Shown piece by piece: positions 33,220 through 41,984 of a stretch of DNA of 43,053 nucleotides. The notes below the pieces were generated by a model. It worked only from the letters and a program-made list of their open reading frames with translations, was not told the DNA's origin and did no database searches. The first letter of the stretch is position 1. Each line of letters starts with the position of its first letter. A program made the position numbers and the translations under genes. This stretch comes from an uncultured Acidobacteriaceae bacterium (GTDB lineage Bacteria; Acidobacteriota; Terriglobia; Terriglobales; Acidobacteriaceae), in NCBI GenBank assembly GCA_903828675.1, contig CAIKND010000039.1:1-43053 (forward strand), given 5' to 3'.

Positions 33220-34179
33220 TCATTCCTTAATATTCAATTTGATCCATTCGGGACGAAGCAGCAGCGTGGCTCCGAGGTTGTTGGCCGCACTTATCAGTAA
33301 CTCCTGCAGTGTCTTGGCGCTATCTTTCTCCTTCGTGAGGAATTGACCGACAACTCCAACGTTGCCAAGTCCTTGATTGTTCGCCATAGCTTTTGCGATT
33401 ACGCTCGACAAGGATTGGATTGTAGACTTGGCCATCTTGTTGACCCCGCCATCGGAGCGGACCTTCCCAATCACTTCAAGCAATTTCTTCTCGGAGGGGG
33501 TCGCCTTGCTGAGGTCGCCTGACTTCTCCTGGATTAGCCTCTCCTCCAGTTTCCTTTGCTTCACCTTCTCGTACTCGGGATCCTGATAAACCTCCTTCAC
33601 ATTCAATGCGCCCAAGCCAAGCCGGAATGCCTGCGCAGTGATACTCCATGGAGTCTTGACCAGCTTCCCATGGAGTTCCATTTCCGTCGGTTGATAGTGG
33701 CCCGATCGGTTGTCGATGCCCTTCACTCCGAACCCCTCGGGCAGCTTGGTAAACAGCACTTGCCCCGCGGCAATTACCGGCTGTTTGCCCGCCAGATCGA
33801 TGTGACCTCCGATGGGCTTTACCATTCCCTCGGACTTGGTCATCTGCGGAAAGCCAATTCGAAGAATTACCCGGGTGTCCAAAACGAAGATGACATAGAT
33901 TGAGATGCTGCCATCTTTGAGTCCGAATCCCGCTCTGTTTTCCTCACATTTCTGCAGCGTCGTTTGCATGGACTTCAGGTCGCACTTGTGGGATCCGTGG
34001 GTGTCGATTTCGTAGGTGTTCTTGCTGACGTCATAGGAGTTAATGCCTATGGTGCAAATAGCGACGAAACCTTTGGCGTTGAGAGGGTCGTCCGGTTCAA
34101 GGTTTATAAACTCCTGGGCCTTGAGCGCACGCAAGGATTGCTCCTTGAGCGAAAGGGGGGTGAACACGAAAGTACTCAT
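33220..34179 (-). CDS. Protein of unknown function with SGHYxP-type motif
   Basis: 319 residues, no signal peptide or membrane segment. I do not recognise the whole protein. In the middle, GGHIDLAGKQPVIAAGQVLF followed by KGIDNRSGHYQP resembles the short (N/D)xxSGHYxP motif I recall from some secreted effector or toxin-associated proteins, but this is a weak link. The C-terminal 100 residues are Lys-rich and likely helical (EKVKQRKLEERLIQEKSG and on). Base composition is visibly less GC-rich than the neighbours, which hints at transfer. GGAGG lies 11 nt before the ATG. Its neighbours give no functional clue. Confidence 0.75.
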   Translation of the reverse strand: MSTFVFTPLSLKEQSLRALKAQEFINLEPDDPLNAKGFVAICTIGINSYDVSKNTYEIDTHGSHKCDLKSMQTTLQKCEENRAGFGLKDGSISIYVIFVLDTRVILRIGFPQMTKSEGMVKPIGGHIDLAGKQPVIAAGQVLFTKLPEGFGVKGIDNRSGHYQPTEMELHGKLVKTPWSITAQAFRLGLGALNVKEVYQDPEYEKVKQRKLEERLIQEKSGDLSKATPSEKKLLEVIGKVRSDGGVNKMAKSTIQSLSSVIAKAMANNQGLGNVGVVGQFLTKEKDSAKTLQELLISAANNLGATLLLRPEWIKLNIKE

Positions 34180-34367
34180 GTGGGGGAAGACCTCCTTTGG
34201 TGGGAAAAGAATACCTTAAAAAGTCCTTCAATTGGCGCCAGAATTCTCCCGAATCTTCGCGGCACGGAACCCGCCCGCAGCCAGCGAGATGGACGGCTGA
34301 TCCGTCCATCCTGTCAAAAGAAGCGGGACGCAACCCACCCGCATCTCCGCACCCGTACAATACAAAC

Positions 34368-36122
34368 ATGTTCCGTGATCTCGCCCCACTCTTCGGGTAT
34401 ATGCGCCGCTACCGCTGGGGATACGTGTGGGGCACCCTCTCCTGCGTGGCCACCAATGCCATCTGGGTCCAATTCCCCAGAGTCCTCAAAATGGCCGTGG
34501 ATGCGCTGCAAAGAGGTTCTGCAACCCGCCAGAACATTCTCCTCTTCGCCGGACTGCTGATCGCCATCGCCCTGGTAAAAGGCGTTTTTCTCTATTCCCA
34601 GCGATGGATTCTCATCGGCATCTCCCGCGAGATCGAGTTCGACCTGCGCAACGACCTCTTCCGCAATCTGGAACTACAGGACGCGGGCTTCTATCAGCGC
34701 TATCGCACCGGCGACATCATGGCCCGGCTTACCAATGACTTGAACGCCGTCCGCATGCTGCTCGGCCCGGCCCTCATGTACAGCGCCAACACCATCTTCT
34801 TTACCGTCGGCGCACTCTTCTTCCTGCTTCGCATCAGCCCCTGGCTCACCCTGGTGGCCTGGGCCCCCATGCCCATCGCCAGCATCCTGGTACAGTACTT
34901 CGGAAGCAGAATCCACGACCGCTTCGAGCGCATCCAGGCCAGCTTCTCTGAGATCTCCTCGCAAGCCCAGGAAAACTACTCCGGCGCACGCCTGGTCCGC
35001 GCCTTTGCCCGCGAGGAGTCTGAAATCAGCCTCTTCGAGCGGCTCAACCGACAATACATCGCCCGCTCCCTGCGCCTCGTCCAGCTCATGGGCATGCTCT
35101 GGCCTTCTTTGGAGTTCGTCCTCGGCGTCTCCATGGTCATCACCCTGCTCGCCGGAGGCCACCTGGTCATCGCCCATAAAATCTCAGTCGGCGACTTCGT
35201 GGCGTTCAATACCTACATGATCATGCTCATCTGGCCCATCATCGCCGTGGGCTGGGTCATCAACATCTTCCAGCGCGGCACCGCTTCCGTGAAGCGCATT
35301 GACGAACTGCTCAAAGCCGTGCCGGCAATCGATGACAGCGCCACCGATCCAGCGGTCCCTGCCGATGCCGTTCTCGATGGCGAAATCGAATTTCGCAATC
35401 TCAATTTCAACTACGGCGATACTCCGGTACTCCGTGACATCTCGCTCACCATTCCCGCCGGCTCCAGCCTCGCCATTGTCGGCCCTACTGGCTGCGGCAA
35501 ATCCACGCTGGTAAGCCTCATCGCGCGCCTCTATGAAGCCCCTGAAGGCTCCCTGCTCATCGATGGCCGCCCAATACGCAACTACCCTCTGGCGGTCCTT
35601 CGCCGCAACATCGGCATGGTGCCGCAGGAGACCTTCCTGTTCAGTGAGACTATCCGCGAAAACCTGGCCTTCGGAGCGCCAAATGCCGGCGCGGAAGAAT
35701 TACTCAAGGCATCCGAAGCCGCCCACATCCGCAAGGAATTCGAAGATTTTCCGCAAGGCTTTGAAACCGTCGTTGGTGAGCGTGGCGTCACCCTCTCGGG
35801 CGGACAGAAACAGCGCTCGGCCATAGCGCGCGCCTTGTTGCGCCGCCCCGCCATCCTCATTCTTGACGACGCGCTGGCCAGTGTGGACACCTATACGGAA
35901 GAGCGCATCCTGGGCGGCTTGCGCACTTACACCGCCACGTCTACCACCATCCTCATCTCCCACCGCGTCTCAACCGTGCGCAATGCCGACCAGATCGCCG
36001 TGCTAGACCATGGAAGGATTGTGGAGATCGGAAAGCACGACGAGTTGCTCGCCCTCGACGGCTACTACGCAGGCCTCTATCAGAAGCAGCAGCTCGAAGA
36101 GGAACTCACCGTCGCCGGCTGA
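34368..36122 (+). CDS. ABC exporter, fused permease and ATPase (MdlA/MsbA-like)
   Basis: 584 residues from ATG 34368; the upstream frame (to 34197) looks non-coding. A six-helix exporter domain (about 1-325) is followed by an ATPase domain with Walker A GPTGCGKST, Q-loop MVPQETFLF, signature LSGGQKQR, Walker B LILDDALASVD and switch His in ISHRVST. The residue after Walker B is Asp, not the usual catalytic Glu. As in the degenerate halves of heterodimeric exporters (MdlA, BmrC, TM287), that suggests a partner encoded elsewhere. The substrate could be drugs or lipids. Confidence 0.88.
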   Translation: MFRDLAPLFGYMRRYRWGYVWGTLSCVATNAIWVQFPRVLKMAVDALQRGSATRQNILLFAGLLIAIALVKGVFLYSQRWILIGISREIEFDLRNDLFRNLELQDAGFYQRYRTGDIMARLTNDLNAVRMLLGPALMYSANTIFFTVGALFFLLRISPWLTLVAWAPMPIASILVQYFGSRIHDRFERIQASFSEISSQAQENYSGARLVRAFAREESEISLFERLNRQYIARSLRLVQLMGMLWPSLEFVLGVSMVITLLAGGHLVIAHKISVGDFVAFNTYMIMLIWPIIAVGWVINIFQRGTASVKRIDELLKAVPAIDDSATDPAVPADAVLDGEIEFRNLNFNYGDTPVLRDISLTIPAGSSLAIVGPTGCGKSTLVSLIARLYEAPEGSLLIDGRPIRNYPLAVLRRNIGMVPQETFLFSETIRENLAFGAPNAGAEELLKASEAAHIRKEFEDFPQGFETVVGERGVTLSGGQKQRSAIARALLRRPAILILDDALASVDTYTEERILGGLRTYTATSTTILISHRVSTVRNADQIAVLDHGRIVEIGKHDELLALDGYYAGLYQKQQLEEELTVAG

Positions 36123-36127
36123 TCGAC

Positions 36128-36240
36128 GCGAGTGTGAACAATAATTTGGGTGCCCCATCCTTGAATCGTTCTTTGATTCAAGGGGGGAGAGCATGAATTC
36201 AAATCTCCACTGAAAACACTCAAACAGAAAGCGCTCTAGG
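36128..36240. repeat. 113-bp dispersed repeat, copy A (hairpin copy 5)
   Basis: It begins GCGAGTGTGAACAATAATTT, contains GGGTGCCCCATCC and a hairpin (CCTTGAATC 36159-36167 / GATTCAAGG 36175-36183), and ends GCTCTAGG. It is about 85-90 percent identical by eye, in the same orientation, to 42852-42964. The fliS stop codon (36236-36238) lies inside its right end. Confidence 0.85.
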
Positions 36241-36706
36241 CATTCCAGCTTGAGCCGCCGCTCGATTCCACCCCATACTCGCCGTTATCAAAACCCGAGT
36301 GCAAATGACGCGAGGACATGCTGGCCACCTGCAAAGGCGCTGGATTCACCTCCGGATCCTTTGCCACCTGCCGCCACGCGTCCCGCACATTGCGGATGCA
36401 GTCGATCGCGTGCTCGAACTTCGCCTTCGATGCCGCCTGCGAGGCCTGCAAGATCAGTGCAAAGATCGATGCGTAGAACTCGCTCAATGTCTGCGCCGGC
36501 TTTCCGCCCACATCCATGCGCAAACGCGCCTGAAGATGAATGATGATATCCAGCGCCCGCTTGACCGCTGCTCGCCGCTCCGACGCGTCTCCACGCTCTA
36601 CGGCCGCTATTGCAAGGGATAGAAAACGGATCATCCCTTCATAAAGCGCCACCACAAGATCGACAGCCGATGCGCCTTCCAGCGCATGCTCCTGATAACT
36701 TCCCAT
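36236..36706 (-). CDS. fliS: Flagellin export chaperone FliS
   Basis: A 156-residue helical protein. The N-terminal MGSYQEHALEGASAVDLVVALYEGMIRFL matches the FliS start (YxxxxxxxAxPxxLVxxLYEGxxxxL), and the later RLRMDVGGKPAQTLSEFYASI is the usual core. FliS binds the flagellin C-terminus and keeps it unfolded for export. A C-terminal extension of about 30 polar residues (VASMSSRHLHSGFDNGE) goes beyond the usual length. It follows fliD on the same strand by 44 bp. Its stop falls within the dispersed repeat. Confidence 0.92.
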   Translation of the reverse strand: MGSYQEHALEGASAVDLVVALYEGMIRFLSLAIAAVERGDASERRAAVKRALDIIIHLQARLRMDVGGKPAQTLSEFYASIFALILQASQAASKAKFEHAIDCIRNVRDAWRQVAKDPEVNPAPLQVASMSSRHLHSGFDNGEYGVESSGGSSWNA

Positions 36707-36750
36707 CGTGGTCTAGTTCCTTTCGGCTCTTTCTGAACGCGTGGTTGAGG

Positions 36751-39091
36751 TTATTTGCTCTGGTTGTATCCCGTGATTGCCGAATAGAGTTGGTTTATTC
36801 CGTCCAGTTGCGTCGGCAGCCCCTGCATAATCTCATTGGCGCTGTTCAATACCGCCATCAGGCTCTTCCGCTCCACCGAGATCATGCTCTCTTCCTTCGA
36901 AATGTTCGCGTTCAGCATCGACTCGTTGTTGCTGTTGGACGTTGCCGCCAGCGACAGTATTCCAATTGAAGAACTTGATCCCGTGTTCTCAAGCATGCTG
37001 GAGAACATCATCCCCCAACTGTTCGCATTCTGAAAGAATCCCAGCACTCCGCTGTAATCCGAGTTCAGCACCGAATCCAGCGTTGAAGCGTCAAAAGGTC
37101 AGCGTGCCGTCAGCTTTCTTTGAGACGGTTATGCCCAGACTGGAGAGCCCGGAGAGGTCGGATGAATTGGCGTAATTTACATTCGTGACCGTCGTGTCGG
37201 TCGTGTCCAGAATGTTCGAGGTTACAGTCAGATTCCCGGTCGTTCCCACCGTCCCCGACAACAACGACAGCTTCTTTCCGTCCGTGCTTAGCGAGGCCGT
37301 TACTCCGATGCCCGCATTGTTGATGGCGTCTGCCAGGCCGGACAGTGTAGCGTTGGCCGGATCGACATTGACGGTCTGCGCCGCACCGGTGCCCACCTTG
37401 ATGCTGATCGATCCGGCAAGCATATTGCACGCGCTCGAAATCGAACTCAGCGTGCCCGTGGCTGCGGTGGTGCTGGTGGCCGAGGTCCCGGAGTAGCCAA
37501 GCAGCGCCTCGCTGGTGGCGGCAATCGTGGATGTTACGGTCAACGCCCCGTTCGATCCGGCGGTCTGCGACAGCAGCGACAAGGTCGATTGCGTGCCCTT
37601 GGTCACGATCGTGGCCGAGACCCCGATGTTGGCCGAGTTGATGGCGCTGGCCAGTCCGGCAAGCGTATTATCCCCAGACGTCGTCGGGACCTTGATGGTC
37701 TGTACGCTGGTGTCCTTGATGCTGGAGCCAACGGTCAGCGTTCCGTCCGTCCCCGAGGTCCCGGACAGAAGCGACAGGCTGGACGACCTGTCGCTATTGG
37801 TCACCACGGAGGCCGTCACTCCGATGCTGGCCGTGTTGATCGCACTCGCCAGCCCGGCCAGTGTGTTGTCTCCCAATGTCGTCGGTACATTTACGGTCTG
37901 CGTGGTGCCCGTGCCCACCTGGATCGAAATCGAGCCAGCCAGCGTATCGCCGGCGTTGGCAATTGAAGTCAGTGTGCCGCTTGAAGCTTCTGAACCGGTA
38001 ACCGCCGCGCCGTCGTAATTCAAAGCAAAGCCGCCAGCCACCTTGATCGACAACGAACCGGTCAGAGTGGTGCCGGTGTTGGCACCGACCGCGTCCAGGT
38101 TGCCGTTCGGGTTCTGCATGTTCAGGCCGCTCAGAAGCTGCTGCTGCAGCAGGGATAGCGTCGGTGAACCGAACAGCGGCTCGGGGTTGCCCGAGCTGTC
38201 CATCCCGTCCTGTGTACTGGTGGCGCTCACCAGCGCGTTGTAGTCGCTTACAAGCGCTTTGATGGTGCTTTCAACCGCGCTGTTGTCGTTGCCGATGATC
38301 ACCTGTACCTGCTCCAGGGTGCCATCGGGCTCCTTCGTGCTGGGCGCAAGAAGTTGAAATGTGAGCCCGGGAATGAGATTGGAAACCGTGTTCGACGAAC
38401 TGGTCAGGTCCACGCCGTCTACCGTCATGCTTGCGTCCTTGCCGGTCACCGTCTTGTTGTAGCCGAGCGCCGAGTTCAAGGAACTGCTGTCAACAATCGA
38501 ATTTGCGCTGATCGTGATGTTTCCGCTCGCGCCTGCAGTGCCTGAAACCAGGCTGAGCCTGGAGCCGGCGGAATCGGTCAGCACGCTTGCAGTGATGCCC
38601 ACGCCGGACGAGTTGATCGTCTTTGCCAGGCCGGAAAGTGTGTTGTTCGTCGAGTCCAGCGTGATCGTCTGCGCCGTGCCCGAACCCGCCTGAAGCGTGA
38701 TCGAACCCGACAGCGTGTCGGTGGACTTCGAAATCGGATTCAGATATCCGCTCGAGGTCAGCGCCAGATTGTTCACCACTACCGTATGCGTTCCCGCCAC
38801 CGCTGAAGACGTTGCTGCCGTCAGTTGCAACACATTCGTGTCCGAGCTGGAGCCCGTCTTCTGTGCCATGATGCCCGTGAAGTCCGTCAGTTGGCTCAGA
38901 TCGTTCGATAGGTTCGACATCAACGTTCCAAGGCTCGAGATGGCCGTGTCCTGGGCCTGCAACGAGGTCAGCTGCGTCTTCCACGGAGTTTCTATATTCT
39001 GAAGATTGCCCACGATCGAGGCCACCGTGGTGCTTACATCGAACCCCGCCCCACTGGTCGGCGAACCGAAACTCAATCCCACTGTGCCCAT
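36751..39091 (-). pseudogene. fliD: Flagellar filament cap FliD with a single-base frameshift
   Basis: FliD caps the filament and helps flagellin polymerise. From ATG 39091 (AGGGAGG upstream) the frame runs 666 residues to TGA 37091, ending DGTLTF. Skipping one T of the TTTT at 37093-37096 lets the frame continue for 113 residues (DASTLDSVLNSDYSGVLGFF to ITGYNQSK), which is the expected coiled FliD C-terminus; the total is about 779. FliD_N is at the start (FDVSTTVASIVGNLQNIETPW). Four Flagellin_IN-type repeats with the (N/D)xTLxGLxxAIN motif make it longer than most FliD. The break may be a mutation, an assembly error or recoding (UUU-UGA-C). Confidence 0.9.
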
Positions 39092-39194
39092 CGCACCCTC
39101 CCTGTCGAACTCAAGCAGCCGGGGAACCAACCGGTCGTAAGCAGGGTTGGAAAAATCTCATGGCTGCCCGCCAGCCATGCCTTCCTTGCGCAAA

Positions 39195-39220
39195 GAAGGG
39201 CGCCCTTCCGGACGCCCTTC
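39195..39220 (-). terminator. Terminator of the flagellin gene
   Basis: An 8-bp stem (GAAGGGCG / CGCCCTTC, 39195-39202 and 39213-39220) with a 10-nt loop and a following TTT on the minus strand lies about 70 bp past the fliC stop and ahead of fliD. Confidence 0.65.
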
Positions 39221-39289
39221 CCTTGGTTAACCGCATGACCCCGGTTAACTCCAACCCATCGATCAAGACCCATCGCTGGGGACCCCGGA

Positions 39290-40570
39290 CTACTGCAACA
39301 GCTTCGTCACTTGCTGCTGCATGCTGTTGGCCTGCGCCAGAGCCGAAATGCCGGTCTGGCTCAGAATCTCGTACTTCGACATGTTCGATGTTGCCGACGC
39401 ATAGTCCGTGGCCTGCACCGCATTCTGCGCCGACGTCACGTTCGTCTCCTGCGTGCTCAGCACCGAACTTACTGAGTTCAGAGTGTTGATCTGCGCGCCA
39501 ATATAGCCTTGCTGTGCCGAAACGTTGCTGATGGCCGCGTTCAGTGTGGTCAGCGCGGACTGTGCTCCACCCTGGGTGGAAAGGTTGTTCGTGGTCAGGT
39601 TTGCGCCTGCTCCGGCTGTGTAGTTGATGGTGGCGATGCCGCCCGTCGCGTCATCGTGAAGCGTCGAGGCCGCACCTACATCGGCGGTGTCATTGCCACC
39701 TGATTTGATCGCGATCTGTTGCAATCCGCCCACCGTCGGGCCGCTGGTCGAGTTGATGCTTCCCGAGATCATGATGCCGGTGTGAGTGCCCGCAGCCGCA
39801 TCTCCAGCAGCCGCACCCGTGGTGAATGTGGCCGTCAAGCCGCGCCCGGAGCCGTTAATGGCGGCGATCAAACCGCCCACCGTGCTTGCACCGCTTGTGT
39901 CAACAGAGCCGGTCGAGCCATCGGAGTTCATGTAGCTGATGGTCATCTGCGTGCCAGCGGTGATCGAGTCGGTCGACTGTGCGTTCCCTACGCCCCCCGC
40001 CGAGAGGTCGACGAATACGTTGGTGCCGGTGTTGTACGACATCGTGCCGCCGGTGTCGCCAACGTTGGTGGACGAAAGTGCGGAGATTTTCACGTTGTCA
40101 AGAGACGCGCTCTTGGCTGAAGAGTCGCCGGTGTAGATGCCTACCGTGCCCGCCCCGAAAACCTGAGTCTGGTTATAGGTCGTCGTCGATCCGATGTTGT
40201 TGATTTCCGAAAGTATCGACTGGTATTCCTGGTTGGCTGCGCCAAACTGCGTGCCGGTAAGGGTGCCGTTCGAGGCTTCGGTAGCCAGCGTCACGGCGCG
40301 GTTGAGCAGGTTAGTCACTTGCGAGAGAGCGCCATCGGCAACTTGAAGCAGACCTACGCCTTCTTGCGCATTCGTCTTCGACTGCGTCAGTGCCTGAGAG
40401 TTGGCCTGCAGGCCGTTGACCAGCGAAAGACCGGCTGCATCGTCGGCGCCTGAGTTGATCTTCGATCCGGATGACAACTGCTGCAATACCGTTGACAAGC
40501 TGCTGCTGGTGTTATTCAGGCTGTTTTGCGCATAGATCGCGTTGATGTTATTCAAGACACCCAGGGACAT
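39290..40570 (-). CDS. fliC: Flagellin
   Basis: 426 residues from ATG 40570, with AAGGAG 7 nt upstream; the longer frame to 40615 is unsupported. The N-terminal D0/D1 helices are clear: NINAIYAQNSLNNTSSSLSTVLQQLSSGSKINSGADDAAGLSLVNGL. The C-terminal partner (QINTLNSVSSVLSTQETNVTSAQNAVQATDYASATSNMSKYEILSQTGISALAQANSM in part) also fits. The variable Gly/Thr/Ser-rich middle (about 140-340) forms the exposed domain. A sigma-28-type promoter lies about 115 bp upstream. A hairpin separates it from fliD. Confidence 0.96.
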   Translation of the reverse strand: MSLGVLNNINAIYAQNSLNNTSSSLSTVLQQLSSGSKINSGADDAAGLSLVNGLQANSQALTQSKTNAQEGVGLLQVADGALSQVTNLLNRAVTLATEASNGTLTGTQFGAANQEYQSILSEINNIGSTTTYNQTQVFGAGTVGIYTGDSSAKSASLDNVKISALSSTNVGDTGGTMSYNTGTNVFVDLSAGGVGNAQSTDSITAGTQMTISYMNSDGSTGSVDTSGASTVGGLIAAINGSGRGLTATFTTGAAAGDAAAGTHTGIMISGSINSTSGPTVGGLQQIAIKSGGNDTADVGAASTLHDDATGGIATINYTAGAGANLTTNNLSTQGGAQSALTTLNAAISNVSAQQGYIGAQINTLNSVSSVLSTQETNVTSAQNAVQATDYASATSNMSKYEILSQTGISALAQANSMQQQVTKLLQ

Positions 40571-40684
40571 GGGGTACTCCTTAGTTGAATGCGTGGATTT
40601 ACGGTCCCTCGCCAATTACGCTCCCATGTTTTGTGTCGCTCTGGGTAGCTGCTTTTCAGTTCAGTTCCGTCGCATCTGGCCCCT

Positions 40685-40711
40685 TCTTCGGCGCCGCCCG
40701 CAGAGACTTTA
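40685..40711 (-). promoter_or_regulatory. Sigma-28 (FliA) type promoter of fliC
   Basis: Minus strand: TAAAGTCT (40704-40711), 11-nt spacer, GCCGAAGA (40685-40692). The consensus is TAAAGTTT-N11-GCCGATAA, so 13 of 16 positions and the exact spacing match. It predicts a leader of roughly 105-110 nt before fliC. Confidence 0.8.
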
Positions 40712-40820
40712 TCAACCCCCTCCGCCTGTCGCGACTACGGACACTCGCCCTCGTTTCGTTCTAATCCTTTAATTCTTCCCCACCCCCTGCCGATAACTGC
40801 TTCAAAGGAGTTTTACGGCC

Positions 40821-41129
40821 ATGATCGAACTCACAAGGCTCAACGGAACCCCGATGATGCTGAATAGCGATCTCATTAAGACCGCCGAGGCCTCTCCTGA
40901 CACCATGCTCACCCTCATCAACGGAGAAAAGCTGATCGTGCGCGAGGAAACCGCCGAGGTGGTCGAGCGCGTACTGGCCTATCGGGCCCGCCTGCTCGCC
41001 AACGTGGCCCGGCGCATACCCACCTTCTGCGACCTCGAGCGTGTTGTCGCGCTCGCCAGTCTCGACGTCTCTGGCCGGCCCGCTCCCGCAACGCCAATGC
41101 GCAGTTCTAACCTCGACGACGAATCTTGA
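40821..41129 (+). CDS. flbD: FlbD-family flagellar protein
   Basis: A 102-residue protein. The first 60 residues (MIELTRLNGTPMMLNSDLIKTAEASPDTMLTLINGEKLIVREETAEVVERV) match the short FlbD family found in flagellar operons next to motA, whose function is poorly defined. The C-terminal 40 residues are an extension beyond the usual 60-70 and show no motif. AAAGGAG precedes the ATG. It heads the plus-strand group flbD-motA-motB and diverges from fliC across 250 bp. Confidence 0.9.
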   Translation: MIELTRLNGTPMMLNSDLIKTAEASPDTMLTLINGEKLIVREETAEVVERVLAYRARLLANVARRIPTFCDLERVVALASLDVSGRPAPATPMRSSNLDDES

Positions 41130-41210
41130 ATCCGGTAGGCCGAAGGCGGTTCTTGTTCGTTGGCGTGCTGACATCGGCGTCTCCCCGCACGATTTCTAAA
41201 GGAGCTGTTT

Positions 41211-41984
41211 ATGGATAAAGCGAGCATCGGCGGAGTCTTGCTGGCCGTCGTCGGTATCGTTGCAGGGTTGCTGATCGAAGGCGGCAACCTGGGCCAGATT
41301 CTGCAGCCCACCGCGGCCCTCATCGTCTTCGGCGGCACCATGGGCGCGGTCTTGCTCCAGTTCCCGCTCACTACCGTGGTCGCCGCCTTTCGCGGCATGG
41401 CAGATATCTTTTCCGCACCCCGCAAGTACGACAGCCAGCTCATCAAGCTGCTGGTGGGCTTCGCCAACAAGGCCCGCCGCAGCGGAGTCGTCTCTCTCGA
41501 CGCTGACCTGCAGACCATTCAGGACCCGTTTCTCAAGCAGTCCCTCATGCTCGCCGTCGATGGCACCGAGCCCAGCGAACTACGCAAGATCATGCGCGTC
41601 AGCCTGGACTCCACCACTGAAGACGAAGAACGCCTGCCCGCCGTCTTCGAGTCCGCCGGAGGCTTCTCGCCCACCATCGGCATCCTCGGCGCCGTCCTCG
41701 GCCTCATTCAGGTCATGAAGAATCTTGACAACATTCAGGAGGTCGGCAAGGGCATCGCCGTCGCCTTCGTCGCCACCATTTACGGAGTCGGCATCGCCAA
41801 CCTGTTCTTCCTCCCCTTCGCCGGGAAAATGCGCATCCGCATCCGCGACGGACACCGCCGCCGCGAGATGATGCTCGAAGGAGTTGTCTCCATCCTCGAA
41901 GGCATGAACCCCCGCATGCTCGAAGTCAAACTCGGCGGCTTCGTCGATGAATCCAGCCGCGAAAAGCAGGAGCCCCGCCCATGA
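41211..41984 (+). CDS. motA: Flagellar motor stator protein MotA
   Basis: A 257-residue protein with four membrane helices (about 7-25, 32-50, 148-170, 181-200) and a large cytoplasmic loop between helices 2 and 3. The Pro residue in SPTIGILGAVLGLIQVM and the conserved GVGIANLFFLPFAGKM fit MotA. With MotB it forms the ion channel that turns the rotor. AAAGGAG lies 6 nt before the ATG. The last codon overlaps the motB start (ATGA). Confidence 0.94.
   Translation: MDKASIGGVLLAVVGIVAGLLIEGGNLGQILQPTAALIVFGGTMGAVLLQFPLTTVVAAFRGMADIFSAPRKYDSQLIKLLVGFANKARRSGVVSLDADLQTIQDPFLKQSLMLAVDGTEPSELRKIMRVSLDSTTEDEERLPAVFESAGGFSPTIGILGAVLGLIQVMKNLDNIQEVGKGIAVAFVATIYGVGIANLFFLPFAGKMRIRIRDGHRRREMMLEGVVSILEGMNPRMLEVKLGGFVDESSREKQEPRP

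Noticed and set aside
37091..37130. Firm call of programmed frameshifting in fliD
   Set aside because: The slip site fits, but no Shine-Dalgarno-like or structural stimulator is visible, so it is reported only as one of three explanations.
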